In this document: positions 1 through 10,160 of the stretch, one piece after another
Layout of the letters: each line of letters starts with the position of its first letter
How positions within the stretch are numbered: position 1 is the first letter of the stretch
NCBI GenBank assembly: GCA_025928335.1
Contig: JAICJQ010000003.1
Coordinates: forward strand, 16,970 to 80,969
Source of the DNA: Gemmatimonadaceae bacterium
Lineage (GTDB): Bacteria; Gemmatimonadota; Gemmatimonadetes; Gemmatimonadales; Gemmatimonadaceae
Reading direction: 5' to 3'
DNA: 64,000 bases
The notes under the pieces: generated by a model
Told to the model about the DNA's origin: nothing
The model's database searches: none
What the model saw: the letters and a program-made list of their open reading frames with translations, nothing else
Program-made: the position numbers and the translations under genes

Positions 1-2
1 TC

Positions 3-662
3 TTCGCGCACGTGCCGCTCTGGACGGTCTATCCCGAGTGGGGTTGGGGGACGGACGATTCAGAGCAAGCGCTCGCATTGGTCAAACGATTCGGATCCGT
101 GACGGTGCTCAATGGGCACATCCACCAGATCATGCAGAAGGTCGAGGGCCACGTCTCGTTTCACACCGCGATGTCCACCGCATTTCCTCAGCCTGCGCCA
201 GGAACGGCGCCGTCACCCGGTCCGATGACCGTGCAGCCGGAGCGCCTCAAGAGTGTCCTCGGCATCGCCGACGTCACGTTCATCCCGGGCCGAAGCTCAC
301 TCGCCGTCGTCGACGCGACGCTCTCGGGTCTTCCACCGGCGTTCGACGCGGCGATGCACGATTCGATGACGCAGCGTCGCAACGCGCGCAAGTCGGTCAC
401 GCTGCAAGCCAACGAGATCGCCATCGACAATTTTCAGTTCTCGCCGTCGCCGCTCACCGTGAAGGCCGGCACCAAAATCACCTGGATCAACGCCGATGAT
501 GTGCCGCATCTCATCGCGAGCGCGGACAATGCCTTCAAGTCGTCACCGGTGATCGATACCGACCAGCGCTTTTCCACGATGTTCGCGACGCCCGGCACGT
601 ACGAGTACTTCTGCGCTCTGCACCCGAAGATGCAAGGGAGGGTCGTCGTCACCCGCGCTTGA
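3..662 (+). CDS. Metallophosphoesterase C-terminal part fused to a cupredoxin-like domain (5' end outside window)
   Basis: Open frame runs to the window start (FAHVPLW...VLNGHIHQ, metallophosphoesterase-like); C-terminus NFQFSPSPLTVKAGTKITWINADDVPHLI...GTYEYFCALHPKMQGRVVV is cupredoxin-like. Confidence 0.8.
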   Translation, partial: FAHVPLWTVYPEWGWGTDDSEQALALVKRFGSVTVLNGHIHQIMQKVEGHVSFHTAMSTAFPQPAPGTAPSPGPMTVQPERLKSVLGIADVTFIPGRSSLAVVDATLSGLPPAFDAAMHDSMTQRRNARKSVTLQANEIAIDNFQFSPSPLTVKAGTKITWINADDVPHLIASADNAFKSSPVIDTDQRFSTMFATPGTYEYFCALHPKMQGRVVVTRA

Positions 663-1410
663 ACAGCGCGATGAACTGCTCGAGCTCGGCGCTGTTGAGA
701 TCGGAGACGGCCCAGTATTCCAGTCCGCCGCTCTGCCACTCGACCATGTGATACCCATTGCGGGTTTCGTGCGCCGAGCTCGATCGACCGTCCGCCGGCT
801 CGGCGAAGACGTTGATGACATGCTGCCGACGCGTGTACGTCACGACGGGAATCGCGCGGCCGTCGACGTAGTCCACCCGTCCGCCGGTCAGTAGAAAGCC
901 GGCCGAGTCGAGATTGGGTACCGCGGGTGAAAGGTCTACTCGGCCGTTGAACCACGGTTTGACCTGGTGCTGGTCCGTGGACACGACGTCGGTGAGATGA
1001 CCGGGCATCAACGAGCGAATGTGTGCGTCTACGATCGTCTCGGCGATCGCATCACTCGCTAACGATCGCCGCGTCAGCGACGCCGCGATGGTGCTGCTCG
1101 CGACGGCGACTACGAGACCGGCCGCGGCGAGTGCCGGCCAACGCGTCCAGGCCGGCCGTCGCGGCACCGGGGCGGGCGTGAAGGCGTCGTCGCGGGCGAG
1201 CGAGTTTCGAATGCGGGCTTTGAGGACGTCGGGTGTCGCGTGTCGCATGAGATTTTCCTTGATCCGGCGCGACGTACCAGCAAGCGCCTGCTCTTCGCGC
1301 GCGCACTCGCTGCACGTCGCGAGATGCTCGCGCACGGCTTCCTGCTCGTCGCGCATCAATTCGTCGTCCATGTAAGCCGACAGCAGTTCGGTGCATTCGG
1401 CGCAACGCAT
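649..1410 (-). CDS. Zinc-finger (zf-HC2) transmembrane anti-sigma factor
   Basis: MRCAECTELLSAYMDDEL...REHLATCSECAREEQ HxxxCxxC motif, one TM segment, directly downstream of an ECF sigma gene. Confidence 0.85.
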   Translation of the reverse strand: MRCAECTELLSAYMDDELMRDEQEAVREHLATCSECAREEQALAGTSRRIKENLMRHATPDVLKARIRNSLARDDAFTPAPVPRRPAWTRWPALAAAGLVVAVASSTIAASLTRRSLASDAIAETIVDAHIRSLMPGHLTDVVSTDQHQVKPWFNGRVDLSPAVPNLDSAGFLLTGGRVDYVDGRAIPVVTYTRRQHVINVFAEPADGRSSSAHETRNGYHMVEWQSGGLEYWAVSDLNSAELEQFIALFKRG

Positions 1411-1411
1411 G

Positions 1412-1933
1412 TCAGCTCGCCTCCTTTGCGCCGAGCCCGAGCGCGACCGCCAGGCGCTTTCGGCCGCGCGCGAGCCGCGACATCACCGTGCCGATCGGTA
1501 CGCCGACGACGTCGCTGATCTCCTTGTAGCTCAACTCCTGAATCTCCCGCAACACGATAACTTCCCGGAATTCGTCGGGCAGCGCGTCGAGCGCACGGGT
1601 GAGCGCCGCGCGCTCCGATCGCTGGATCGCCCGCGCGTCGGTCTCCCGCGGATCGGGGACCGACGGCGCACCGGCGTCGAACGAGATCACGTTCTTTGTG
1701 CCGTGGTCGCGCCGCAGCCAGGTCATGCAGCAGTTTCGCACGATGGCCAGCAGCCACGCTCGCGCGTCGCCCTCCCGATACCCGTCGAAGTAGCGAAGCG
1801 CGCGCAACACCGCGTCCTGAACAACGTCCTGTGCATCGTGCTCGTCGCGCACGAGATAACGCGCGAGCGTATACGCATCGTCGAGATGTGGCAGCACAAT
1901 TCGTTCGAACCGCTCGACGTCGCGTTGGGACAT
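1412..1933 (-). CDS. ECF RNA polymerase sigma factor
   Basis: Region 2 (LARYLVRDEHDAQDVVQDAVLRALRYFDGY) and region 4 (LPDEFREVIVLREIQELSYKEISDVVGVPIGTVMSRLARGRKRL). Confidence 0.93.
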   Translation of the reverse strand: MSQRDVERFERIVLPHLDDAYTLARYLVRDEHDAQDVVQDAVLRALRYFDGYREGDARAWLLAIVRNCCMTWLRRDHGTKNVISFDAGAPSVPDPRETDARAIQRSERAALTRALDALPDEFREVIVLREIQELSYKEISDVVGVPIGTVMSRLARGRKRLAVALGLGAKEAS

Positions 1934-2032
1934 GGCTCAGAAGGAGACTGCCGATGCCGCCCATTTATTCCCGCAAGCGCTACTCGGCCGGTGTGAAGCG
2001 CTCGTTTCAAGCGCGGCCGGTGCCCGGTGCCC

Positions 2033-5000
2033 TCAGTCCCCGGCTGCTACGTCCGCCGCTGAGTCGATTGCGACCGCGCCTTTCGGCACCGGCACTGGTT
2101 TCGGCTCCTGGACGCGCTTCTTCCCGAACCGCGCAAAGCCCGTCGAGAGCCGCTGGTTGAGCGAATCCATGTACGTGTAGAACACCGGCGTCACGTACAG
2201 CGTGATCAGCTGTGAGAACGCCAAACCGCCCACGACCGCCACGCCCAGCGGACGCCGCGACTCGGCGCCGGCGCCGGTCGACATCGCGATCGGCAGCGTG
2301 CCCATGAGCGCCGCCATCGTCGTCATCATGATTGGACGGAAGCGGATCAAGCAGGCGTGCACGATCGCGTCCGCCGGCGCACGTCCCTCCGATCGTTCCG
2401 ACTCGACGGCGAAGTCGATCATCATGATCGCGTTCTTCTTCACGAGACCCACGAGCAGGATGATACCGACGAACGCGTAGACGCTCAGCTCGATCTTGAA
2501 GATGAGCAGCGTGAGCAGCGCGCCGAACGCGGCGAACGGCAAACCCGACAGAATCGTGATCGGGTGGATGAAGCTCTCGTACAGGATGCCGAGCACCACG
2601 TAAATCACGAAGATCGCGATGCCGAGCAGCGCGAGCATGCCGGCCTGCGTCGACTGGAACGCCTGCGCCGTACCCGAGAAACCGGTCGTAATCGATCCGG
2701 GAAGCACTTTGTCCGCGACGCGCTGGACTTCGGCCGTCGCCTGACCGAGCGCGATGCCCGGCGGCAGGTTGAAGCTCAGCGTGACCGACGGTAACTGTCC
2801 GGAGTGATTGACCGACAACGGCCCCGCCGTCTGCGTGATGTTGGCCACGGCACTCAGCGGCACGAGCGAGCCGGTGCTCGACCGAACGTACAACAGATCC
2901 ATCGCCGACAGATCCATCTGATACTGCGGCAGCAGCTCCATCACGACCCAATACGCGTTGTTCGGCGTGTAGATCGTCGAGACCTGCCGCGAGCCGTACG
3001 CGTTGTACAATGCGTTCTCGATCTGCGCGGCGTTGACGCCGAGCGAGCTCGCGCGCTCACGATCGATCTCGACGCTCGCTTGGGGATTGCCGAGCTGCAG
3101 ATCGCTCGTCACGTCCTGGAGCAGCGGCGACTTGCGCATCGAGTCGACGAGCGCGAGCGCCGCGGGATAGAGCGTCGTGATGTCCGAGCTTTGCATCGCG
3201 AACTGGTACAGGCTCTTCGACACGCGGCCACCGATCTGGATCGCCGGCGGGTTCTGCATGTAGACGACGACGCCCGGAACCTTCGACAGCTTCGGACGCA
3301 GCTCCTTGATGATGTCGTCGACGCTCATGCGCTTGTCGCGCGGCGGCAGGCCCATGAAGAGACGACCCTGGTTCGTGCCCGAGATCGTCGTGCTGCCGCC
3401 GACCGCCGACATGAAGCCGGCGACGTTCGTGTCTTTCGCGATGATGTCCGCGATCTGCTTCTGGTGCGCCACCATGTCGGTGAACGACGTGCCCTGCGCG
3501 GTCTCCGTCGTCGCGAACATGTTGCCGTTGTCCTGGCTCGGGATGAACCCCTTCGGAACGATCGCAAAGAGTCCGACGGTACCGACCAGAATCATCAACG
3601 AGAACAGCAGCGCGACGCGCCGATGCTCCATCACCCACAGCAGGCTCGTCTCATACTTGCCGACCAGCCATCCGTAGCCGGACTCGGTCAAGTTGTAGAG
3701 CCGCCCGTGCTTCTCGTCGTGCGAGTGGGGGCGCAGGAAGCGGCTCGACAACATCGGCGTCAGCGTCAGCGACACGAAGCCCGACACGAGAATGGACACC
3801 GCGATCACGACCGCGAACTCGTGGAACAGCCGCCCGATGATTCCGCCGAGGAAGAGAATCGGAATGAACACGGCGGTCAGCGACAGCGTCATGGAGATGA
3901 TCGTGAAGCCGACCTCCGCGGCTCCGTCCACCGCGGCCTGCATCGGCGGTTTCCCCATCTCCATGTGGCGGACGATGTTCTCGAGCATGACGATCGCGTC
4001 GTCCACCACGAAGCCGACGGCCAGCGTGAGCGCCATCAGCGACAGATTGTCCATGCTGTAATCCAGCATGTACATCACGGCGAACGTCCCGATCACCGAG
4101 ATCGGCAGCGCCAAGCTCGGAATCACCGTCGCCGAGACGTTCCGCAGGAAAATGAAGATCACCGCGATGACGAGGAACAACGTCAGCACAAGCGTGAACT
4201 TCACGTCGGCGACCGACTCGCGAATCGTGACCGACCGATCGATCATCTTATCGATCTGGACGCCGCCCGGCAGCTGCGGCTTGAGCTTGTTCACGAGATC
4301 ATTCACCGCGTCCGCAACGGCGACCGTGTTGGAGCCCGGCTGGCGCTGTACCGCCAGGATGAGACCGCGCTTGTCGCGGAACCACGCCGCGGCACGGTTG
4401 TTCTGCACGTCGTCGAGGACGTTGCCAAGATCACCGAGATGAATCGGCGCGCCATTGCGATACGCCACGACCATCTGGCGGAACCCGGCCGCGTCCTGGA
4501 GCTGGCCGTTCGCTTCGACGGTGTACGTCTTGTTCGGACCGTTGAGGATGCCCGTCGGCAGGTTGACGTTCTGGTTCGCGATCGCATTCGCGACTTCGTC
4601 GATGCCGAGCCTGCGATTCACCAGCGCCGTCGGATCGAGCTGCACGCGCACCGCGTACTTCTGCGACCCATACACGTTCACTTGCGCCACGCCCGGCACC
4701 ATCGAAATGCGCTGTGCCATGAACGTCTCGGCATACTCGTCGAGCTGGGACAGCGGCATCAAATCCGACGTGAACGAGAAGAAGATGATCGGCGAATCGG
4801 CCGGGTTCACCTTCTGATACGACGGGGGAATGATTCCAGGCGGGAGATCGCGCAGCGTCTTGGCGATCATCGCCTGGACATCTTGCGCCGCGCCGTCGAT
4901 CGAGCGGTCGAGGCTGAACTGCATCGTGATCGATATCGAGCCCAGCGTCGACGTCGACGTCATGTTGTCGATGCCGGCGATCGTCGAAAATTGTTTCTCT

Positions 5001-5200
5001 AACGGCGTTGCCACCGCCGACGCCATCGTCTCCGGGCTGGCGCCGGGCAGACTCGCGTTCACCGTGATCGTCGGGAAGTCCACCGTCGGCAGATCGCTGA
5101 CGGGGAGACGGCGATACGCGGTGATCCCGAAGAACAGAATGCCGGCCATCACGAGAACCGTGGTGACCGGACGCCGGATAAACAGTTCAGAAAAATTCAT
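2033..5200 (-). CDS. RND efflux inner-membrane transporter (HAE1/MdtB-like)
   Basis: 1055 aa; MNFSELFIRRPVTTVLVMAGILFFG..., GFVVDDAIVMLENIVRHMEMG, GVAVVGGLAFSQLITLYVTPVFYTYMD. Confidence 0.95.
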   Translation of the reverse strand: MNFSELFIRRPVTTVLVMAGILFFGITAYRRLPVSDLPTVDFPTITVNASLPGASPETMASAVATPLEKQFSTIAGIDNMTSTSTLGSISITMQFSLDRSIDGAAQDVQAMIAKTLRDLPPGIIPPSYQKVNPADSPIIFFSFTSDLMPLSQLDEYAETFMAQRISMVPGVAQVNVYGSQKYAVRVQLDPTALVNRRLGIDEVANAIANQNVNLPTGILNGPNKTYTVEANGQLQDAAGFRQMVVAYRNGAPIHLGDLGNVLDDVQNNRAAAWFRDKRGLILAVQRQPGSNTVAVADAVNDLVNKLKPQLPGGVQIDKMIDRSVTIRESVADVKFTLVLTLFLVIAVIFIFLRNVSATVIPSLALPISVIGTFAVMYMLDYSMDNLSLMALTLAVGFVVDDAIVMLENIVRHMEMGKPPMQAAVDGAAEVGFTIISMTLSLTAVFIPILFLGGIIGRLFHEFAVVIAVSILVSGFVSLTLTPMLSSRFLRPHSHDEKHGRLYNLTESGYGWLVGKYETSLLWVMEHRRVALLFSLMILVGTVGLFAIVPKGFIPSQDNGNMFATTETAQGTSFTDMVAHQKQIADIIAKDTNVAGFMSAVGGSTTISGTNQGRLFMGLPPRDKRMSVDDIIKELRPKLSKVPGVVVYMQNPPAIQIGGRVSKSLYQFAMQSSDITTLYPAALALVDSMRKSPLLQDVTSDLQLGNPQASVEIDRERASSLGVNAAQIENALYNAYGSRQVSTIYTPNNAYWVVMELLPQYQMDLSAMDLLYVRSSTGSLVPLSAVANITQTAGPLSVNHSGQLPSVTLSFNLPPGIALGQATAEVQRVADKVLPGSITTGFSGTAQAFQSTQAGMLALLGIAIFVIYVVLGILYESFIHPITILSGLPFAAFGALLTLLIFKIELSVYAFVGIILLVGLVKKNAIMMIDFAVESERSEGRAPADAIVHACLIRFRPIMMTTMAALMGTLPIAMSTGAGAESRRPLGVAVVGGLAFSQLITLYVTPVFYTYMDSLNQRLSTGFARFGKKRVQEPKPVPVPKGAVAIDSAADVAAGD

Positions 5201-6375
5201 CAGCTCGTCCCCGCTTTCACCCCCGCCGCCGCCGCAGCGCCGGCCAACGAGTCGGCACCGCCTGCTTGCGTCGTTCGCCCGGCGCTCACCGGAACCGGCT
5301 TCGCCTCGACGCGCGCATTCGGCGTCAGTCGCGACTGGCCGTCCACCACGACTTGTTCTCCAGCCTCGAGGCCCTTGTCTACCGTCGTCAGGTCGCCGAC
5401 CGCGCGTCCGACCGAAACCGGCCTGACTATCGCCCGCTTGTCGTTTCCGATCACGAACACATAGTTGCCTTGCTGGCCGGCGAGCACCGCGCGGGTCGGC
5501 ACCGCAACGACGTTTGGATCGACTTGAAGTTCGACGCTAACGCGGACGTACTCCCCGGGCCACAAAGAATTCGTTTGGTTTTGAAATCTCGCCTTGGCGG
5601 TCACGGTTCCCGTAAGAGAATCGACCGCATTGTCCAACATCGCCAGAGTCCCGGCCTCGGCAACCCGTCCACTGTCCGCCGTGACGACGCGAACTGGAAT
5701 GGGGCCCTTAAGATTACGCCGCTGTAGCGTTGGGAAATCCCGCTGCACCACGGGGAAGCGTATCAAAATCGGCTTGAGCTGGTTCACCACGACGAGCGGG
5801 TCGCTGTTCGGACGCACCAGGTTGCCCGCCTTTACCAACAGACGTCCCGTCCGCCCCGAGATCGGCGATCGAATCGTCGTGTAACCGAGATTGACACGCG
5901 CGTTGTCGACCGCGGCGCGGTCGGACTGCACGCTGGCGAGTGCCGCCGCTGCCGCGGCGGCTGCCTGGTCCGCTTGTGATTTGGTGACGTAGTCCTTCTC
6001 GACCAGCGCCTTGTATCGCTCAGCCTCGCGCGACGCGCTTTGAGCCTGCGCGGTGTCTCGCGCGAGCGTCGCTTCCGCTTGGCGAAGCGCTGCCTCGAAA
6101 GGCCGTGGATCGATCTTGAACAGCACTTGGCCGGCCTGGACGTCCTGACCTTCGTTGAACTCGACGGCTTCGAGATTGCCGCCGACCTGCGCCGCAATCG
6201 ACACGGTCTGCAGGGGCTCGACGACGCCGTTCGCCTCGATCGTCAGTGGTGCCGAGACGCGCGAGACCGCCGCGGTTTGAACGGGAACCGGGGGCGACTG
6301 CTGCGCCGGCGGCTTTGAGCACGCCGTGACCACGACAGCGGCGATCAGCGCGAAGGACATTGAAGCGCGCGTCAT
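5200..6375 (-). CDS. RND efflux periplasmic adaptor (MFP, MdtA/AcrA-like lipoprotein)
   Basis: Lipoprotein signal MTRASMSFALIAAVVVTACS; adaptor motifs (VGGNLEAVEFNEGQDVQAGQVLFKID; TIRSPISGRTGRLLVKAGNLV); start refined from ORF 5200..6489. Confidence 0.93.
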   Translation of the reverse strand: MTRASMSFALIAAVVVTACSKPPAQQSPPVPVQTAAVSRVSAPLTIEANGVVEPLQTVSIAAQVGGNLEAVEFNEGQDVQAGQVLFKIDPRPFEAALRQAEATLARDTAQAQSASREAERYKALVEKDYVTKSQADQAAAAAAAALASVQSDRAAVDNARVNLGYTTIRSPISGRTGRLLVKAGNLVRPNSDPLVVVNQLKPILIRFPVVQRDFPTLQRRNLKGPIPVRVVTADSGRVAEAGTLAMLDNAVDSLTGTVTAKARFQNQTNSLWPGEYVRVSVELQVDPNVVAVPTRAVLAGQQGNYVFVIGNDKRAIVRPVSVGRAVGDLTTVDKGLEAGEQVVVDGQSRLTPNARVEAKPVPVSAGRTTQAGGADSLAGAAAAAGVKAGTS

Positions 6376-7841
6376 TGTTTCGGTCTCACGTCGGGCGCCG
6401 GCGTAAACGGCGCGAAACTGGTATCGCCGCGCGCATTCAACACGCCGACGTCGTGCGCGAGCTGCGCGAGCGCGGAGCGCCACTGCCACCGCGAGTCGAC
6501 GTCCTGCGAGCGCGCCGCGGCGAGCGCCGACTGCGCGACGAGAAGGTCGACGATGCTGCCGACGCCCTCCTTGTACCGCCCGCGCGCGACTTCTTCCGAC
6601 TGAATCGCGCTCGCGAGAAGATCGCGCGACGTTCGGACGCGGTCGGTGGCGGTGCGCATCGTGTAGTACGCGGTGAACACTTGCTGAATGATCTGCTGTC
6701 TGGTGAGCTCGGTGCGCGCCTGAGCGGCCTGGAACTGCTCGTTCGCGGCCGCGACATCGTAGTGGCTCGAAAATCCGGTGAACACCGGAACCGATACGCC
6801 GAGGTTCAGCGAATACGTGTTTCCTGCAAAGGTAGAGATGTTCGACGCGTTGTTGGCGCCCGTTCCCACGAAGGCCAACGACGGAAGATACCCCGAGCGG
6901 GCCACCTTGATCTGCGAGTGGGCCGCCTCCGCCTGAGCGCGCGCTGAAGCAAGTTCCGGCCGGTTGCGCACCGCCACGTTGATCAACGAATCCACGGACT
7001 CGGTGATGAAATGCACGGAATCCGAGAGTGTAACGGCCGGGACGTCGAACGACGTGTTCGCGGGCAACCCCATCGAGACGGCGAGCGATCCTTTCGTCAC
7101 CTGAAGGATGCCTTCGAGCGTCTGCAGTTGCAGCTCGGCCTGCGAGCGAGCCGTCCTTGCCTGGAGCACGTCGGCAATCGTGGCCAGCCCCACGTGATGA
7201 CGTTCGTTCGCGGCATCGAGCGCGGCGGTCGCGAGGTCGAGCGAAGATTTCTGCGCATCGCGCTGCGCGCGCGTCGAGAGATAGGTGAACGCTGCTGTTT
7301 CGACGAGCAGAATCGTGTTCTGCACCGTCGAGTTGTGTGTGAGATCAGCGGCGATCGCCGTCTGGCGCGCGACATCGATCGAGCCGGTCCGTCCGCCGAA
7401 ATCGAGGACCGTGTACGTCAGGCTGCCTGATGGTCCATACTGCGTGCGTTCACCAGCCGGTCGTCCGGGCGAGCTCAGGGCGAGCGATCGGTTGACCGCC
7501 ACGCCGGCAACGAGCGTCGGATACAAGCGACCCTCGCTCGAACCGTAGACATCGGCGGCGGCTCGGGCCTGAACCCACGACTGCCGCGTCAGTGGACTGG
7601 TTCTCAGCGCAATGTCGATCGCTTCGGCGAGGGTGTATTGCTTGATGCTGTCGACCGTGCTTGGTCGAACCACATCGCGCGCCGCCGCGTCGCTGACGGA
7701 CTTCGTCGGCGTCCACTGCGTGGTCTGGTTCGCCGGAGTCGCGACTGCGCCTTCGATCCTCGGTGGACCGTGGACGCAAGCACTCGCCGCGGCGAGTGCT
7801 GTCAGCGCGAGACGCGCACGACTCCCGGCCAAGCGACTCAC
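6372..7841 (-). CDS. TolC-family outer membrane efflux protein
   Basis: YTLAEAIDIALRTSPLTRQSW and repeated coiled-coil OEP pattern; overlaps flanking adaptor genes by 4 bp. Confidence 0.9.
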   Translation of the reverse strand: MSRLAGSRARLALTALAAASACVHGPPRIEGAVATPANQTTQWTPTKSVSDAAARDVVRPSTVDSIKQYTLAEAIDIALRTSPLTRQSWVQARAAADVYGSSEGRLYPTLVAGVAVNRSLALSSPGRPAGERTQYGPSGSLTYTVLDFGGRTGSIDVARQTAIAADLTHNSTVQNTILLVETAAFTYLSTRAQRDAQKSSLDLATAALDAANERHHVGLATIADVLQARTARSQAELQLQTLEGILQVTKGSLAVSMGLPANTSFDVPAVTLSDSVHFITESVDSLINVAVRNRPELASARAQAEAAHSQIKVARSGYLPSLAFVGTGANNASNISTFAGNTYSLNLGVSVPVFTGFSSHYDVAAANEQFQAAQARTELTRQQIIQQVFTAYYTMRTATDRVRTSRDLLASAIQSEEVARGRYKEGVGSIVDLLVAQSALAAARSQDVDSRWQWRSALAQLAHDVGVLNARGDTSFAPFTPAPDVRPKQ

Positions 7842-9091
7842 TGCTTCTTCGCCTGCCCTGCCTGCGCCACGGGAGGTGGTGGCGCGGCGCCTCGGCGCAT
7901 GCTCGAGGCGAGCTTGAGGGTCGGAGGCACTGCGGGGCGTCCGGTCACGATCGCGCCGAGCGCGACGACTTTGTCGCCGGGCTGCAGCCCTTCCGTGACC
8001 TGCACGACGCGAAGGTCCGTGGGGCCGGTTCTCACCAAACGCATCTCGTACGTCCCGTCAGGAAGCGCGACGACGACGTACTTGCCGGGCGTTCCCGTCT
8101 GTGATCCCCCTTCCGATGGAACCAGATCGCGGCGCATCTGCCCCGTCAAAGAATCGACGGGGATCGCGAACATGCGCGCCACGGGAGCCAGCTCGCTCGT
8201 CGGACGAAGAGCATCGATCGGGACCGCTACGACGTTGTTCAGATCGGCGGCGCGGATCGTGACTTCACCGTTCATTCCCGGCATCAACAATCCGTCCTTG
8301 TTGTTGATGTTCACCATCACCGGGAAAAAGGTCACGCCCTGCGTGACGACCGCCTGCGGCTCGATCTTTTCGATGACGCCGTCGAACGTCCGATCCGGAA
8401 ACGCGTCGATCGCGACTGAGGCCGGCTGGCCGACGCGAATATTGCCCATCTCGACCTCGTCGATCGTCACGCGCATGCGAACGCGGCCCAGGTCGGCGAC
8501 GGTCATCAGCGTCGTTCCGCCGTTGGCCGACGTCGCCGAGGTGATGATCTGTCCCTGCGTCACCGGCCGGCTGACGATCGTTCCGGCGATCGGCGCCTCG
8601 ACGGAGGCGTCCTCCAACTTCTGCTTGGCGAGATCCAGATTCGCCTTCGCGGAAATGAGCTCCGACTGCGAGGCCGCGAACGTGGATTTCGTGCTGTCGT
8701 GTTCGGAGGCTGTGATCACGTGTTGAGCGAACAGGGAGTCCTTTCGCGCCCGATCGCGCAGCGCTTTCTGGATCCCCACCACGGCGACGACGTCGTCGGC
8801 CACGGCTTGATCGTACTGGTTCTTCACGTCACGCGGATCGATTTGCGCGAGCAACTGTCCGCGTTTGACCACCGATCCGACTTCGACGGGCATCTGAGTG
8901 ATCATCCCCTGCGCCTTGGACTTGATGTCGACAGGGTTGATGGGTTCGACGGTTCCGGTCGCTTGAACGCGAACGGCAATATCGCTGCGGCTGATCGTTA
9001 CGGTGGGCAGCGCGACCGGACCGGTCGCTTTGCTCTGACAAGCGCCAACAACGACGAGTGCGGCAAAGACGGCAATGCGGCGTGATTGCAT
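7838..9091 (-). CDS. Second RND/ABC-type periplasmic adaptor (MacA/HlyD-like)
   Basis: MQSRRIAVFAALVVVGACQS lipoprotein signal; VQATGTVEPINPVDIKSKAQGMITQMPVEVGSVVKRGQLLAQIDP; start refined from ORF 7838..9118. Confidence 0.9.
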   Translation of the reverse strand: MQSRRIAVFAALVVVGACQSKATGPVALPTVTISRSDIAVRVQATGTVEPINPVDIKSKAQGMITQMPVEVGSVVKRGQLLAQIDPRDVKNQYDQAVADDVVAVVGIQKALRDRARKDSLFAQHVITASEHDSTKSTFAASQSELISAKANLDLAKQKLEDASVEAPIAGTIVSRPVTQGQIITSATSANGGTTLMTVADLGRVRMRVTIDEVEMGNIRVGQPASVAIDAFPDRTFDGVIEKIEPQAVVTQGVTFFPVMVNINNKDGLLMPGMNGEVTIRAADLNNVVAVPIDALRPTSELAPVARMFAIPVDSLTGQMRRDLVPSEGGSQTGTPGKYVVVALPDGTYEMRLVRTGPTDLRVVQVTEGLQPGDKVVALGAIVTGRPAVPPTLKLASSMRRGAAPPPPVAQAGQAKKQ

Positions 9092-9242
9092 GTAACTGGG
9101 CGGGGGAGAAAGCGGCAACTACGTTCTGGCATCGGAAGCAAAGCGGCGCCCCCCGGAACGGAGGCGCCGTCACGTTCATTCTATTGAAAGTACGCGCCCG
9201 TATCACTCTGTGTTGAGTCAGGTGAGCGGCCGCAAAGAGAAA

Positions 9243-9275
9243 GGCCAGCCGCGTCGAACATCCACGCGACTGGCC
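9243..9275 (-). terminator. Intrinsic terminator downstream of the 9297..10049 gene
   Basis: Minus-strand GGCCAGTCGCGT-9 nt-ACGCGGCTGGCC (12 bp stem with one G-U) followed by TTTCTCTTT. Confidence 0.75.
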
Positions 9276-9296
9276 GCCCCCTTCCCCTCTCGCTCC

Positions 9297-10049
9297 CTAG
9301 GGCTTCTTTCCGGGCGGGGTCGTTGGCTTGTGCGGGTTCGGGCTCGCGCCGCGGCCGCCGTTCGCTGGAACACCAGCTGGCGGACCGCCACCGGGCGAGC
9401 CATTGCCGGCGGACCCGCCCGCACTGGCTGGCCGTTTGGTCTCCGCAAGCGCTCGTCCCGTTTCCGCCGGCTTGTTCGCTTGCCCAGCCGCCGTTGGGCT
9501 CAGGCCGGCCAGCTGTTCAAGGTCATTGTCCGACGCGCGGGCCTCCAACCGATCCCGAACACGCTTCAGTGCGTCCGTTGACGGTAGACCGCGATCGATC
9601 AGACTGCCGATCACGTAAAGCGGTACGGCGAGTGACCGACCGGAGGGCGTCAACTTCGCCAAATCACTGATTTTGTTTCCGTCAACACCCCTTCGGATCG
9701 CCTCCGCCGCGGCATCGATTTCATCCCCAGTCGGCTTCTTCGAGCGCGCGCCCTCGAGAACATCTCGGCCCTTCGCCATCCGGTCCGCCTGATCATCGAT
9801 CGCCTTCTCGATGTCCTTCGGCGCAATGCCGCGGGCTGCGAACTTGAGCGCACGATTCTCAAGTGCGCTCGCCGGCAGGTCGTGTGACCTTGCTGCCGCT
9901 ATGGTGGCCAGAACATGCTCCGCAACGGCGGCCGGAAGCACTTCCTTCAGCCGAGCTGACGGATCGTTGCCTTGCGACTGTGCGACGGCTAGCTGCGATG
10001 TGCTCGCGGCCATCAATGCTATCACGGTGAACTTGTAACGCCGTTTCAT
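9297..10049 (-). CDS. Secreted hypothetical protein with Pro/Gly-rich C-terminal tail
   Basis: Signal peptide MKRRYKFTVIALMAASTSQLAVAQ; tail GGSAGNGSPGGGPPAGVPANGGRGASPNPHKPTTPPGKKP; last gene before the terminator. Confidence 0.7.
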   Translation of the reverse strand: MKRRYKFTVIALMAASTSQLAVAQSQGNDPSARLKEVLPAAVAEHVLATIAAARSHDLPASALENRALKFAARGIAPKDIEKAIDDQADRMAKGRDVLEGARSKKPTGDEIDAAAEAIRRGVDGNKISDLAKLTPSGRSLAVPLYVIGSLIDRGLPSTDALKRVRDRLEARASDNDLEQLAGLSPTAAGQANKPAETGRALAETKRPASAGGSAGNGSPGGGPPAGVPANGGRGASPNPHKPTTPPGKKP

Positions 10050-10160
10050 AATCGAACCCCTTTCCTCGCAAATCCATCGAGGACCCTGGCTGAAACCGCG
10101 CGGCGACCTCTACTTGTTGGACTGCGACGAGTCCATGGAAAGTCACGACCTTCTAAGTCG

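Noticed and set aside
2804-5002. 732-aa plus-strand ORF antisense to the RND pump
   Set aside because: Arg/His/Asp-rich shadow translation caused by high GC; the opposite strand encodes a clear RND transporter.
9137-9170. GGCGCC-rich hairpin upstream of the 9091 adaptor as a riboswitch
   Set aside because: Only a 6-7 bp stem in GC-rich sequence, no match to a known riboswitch fold.
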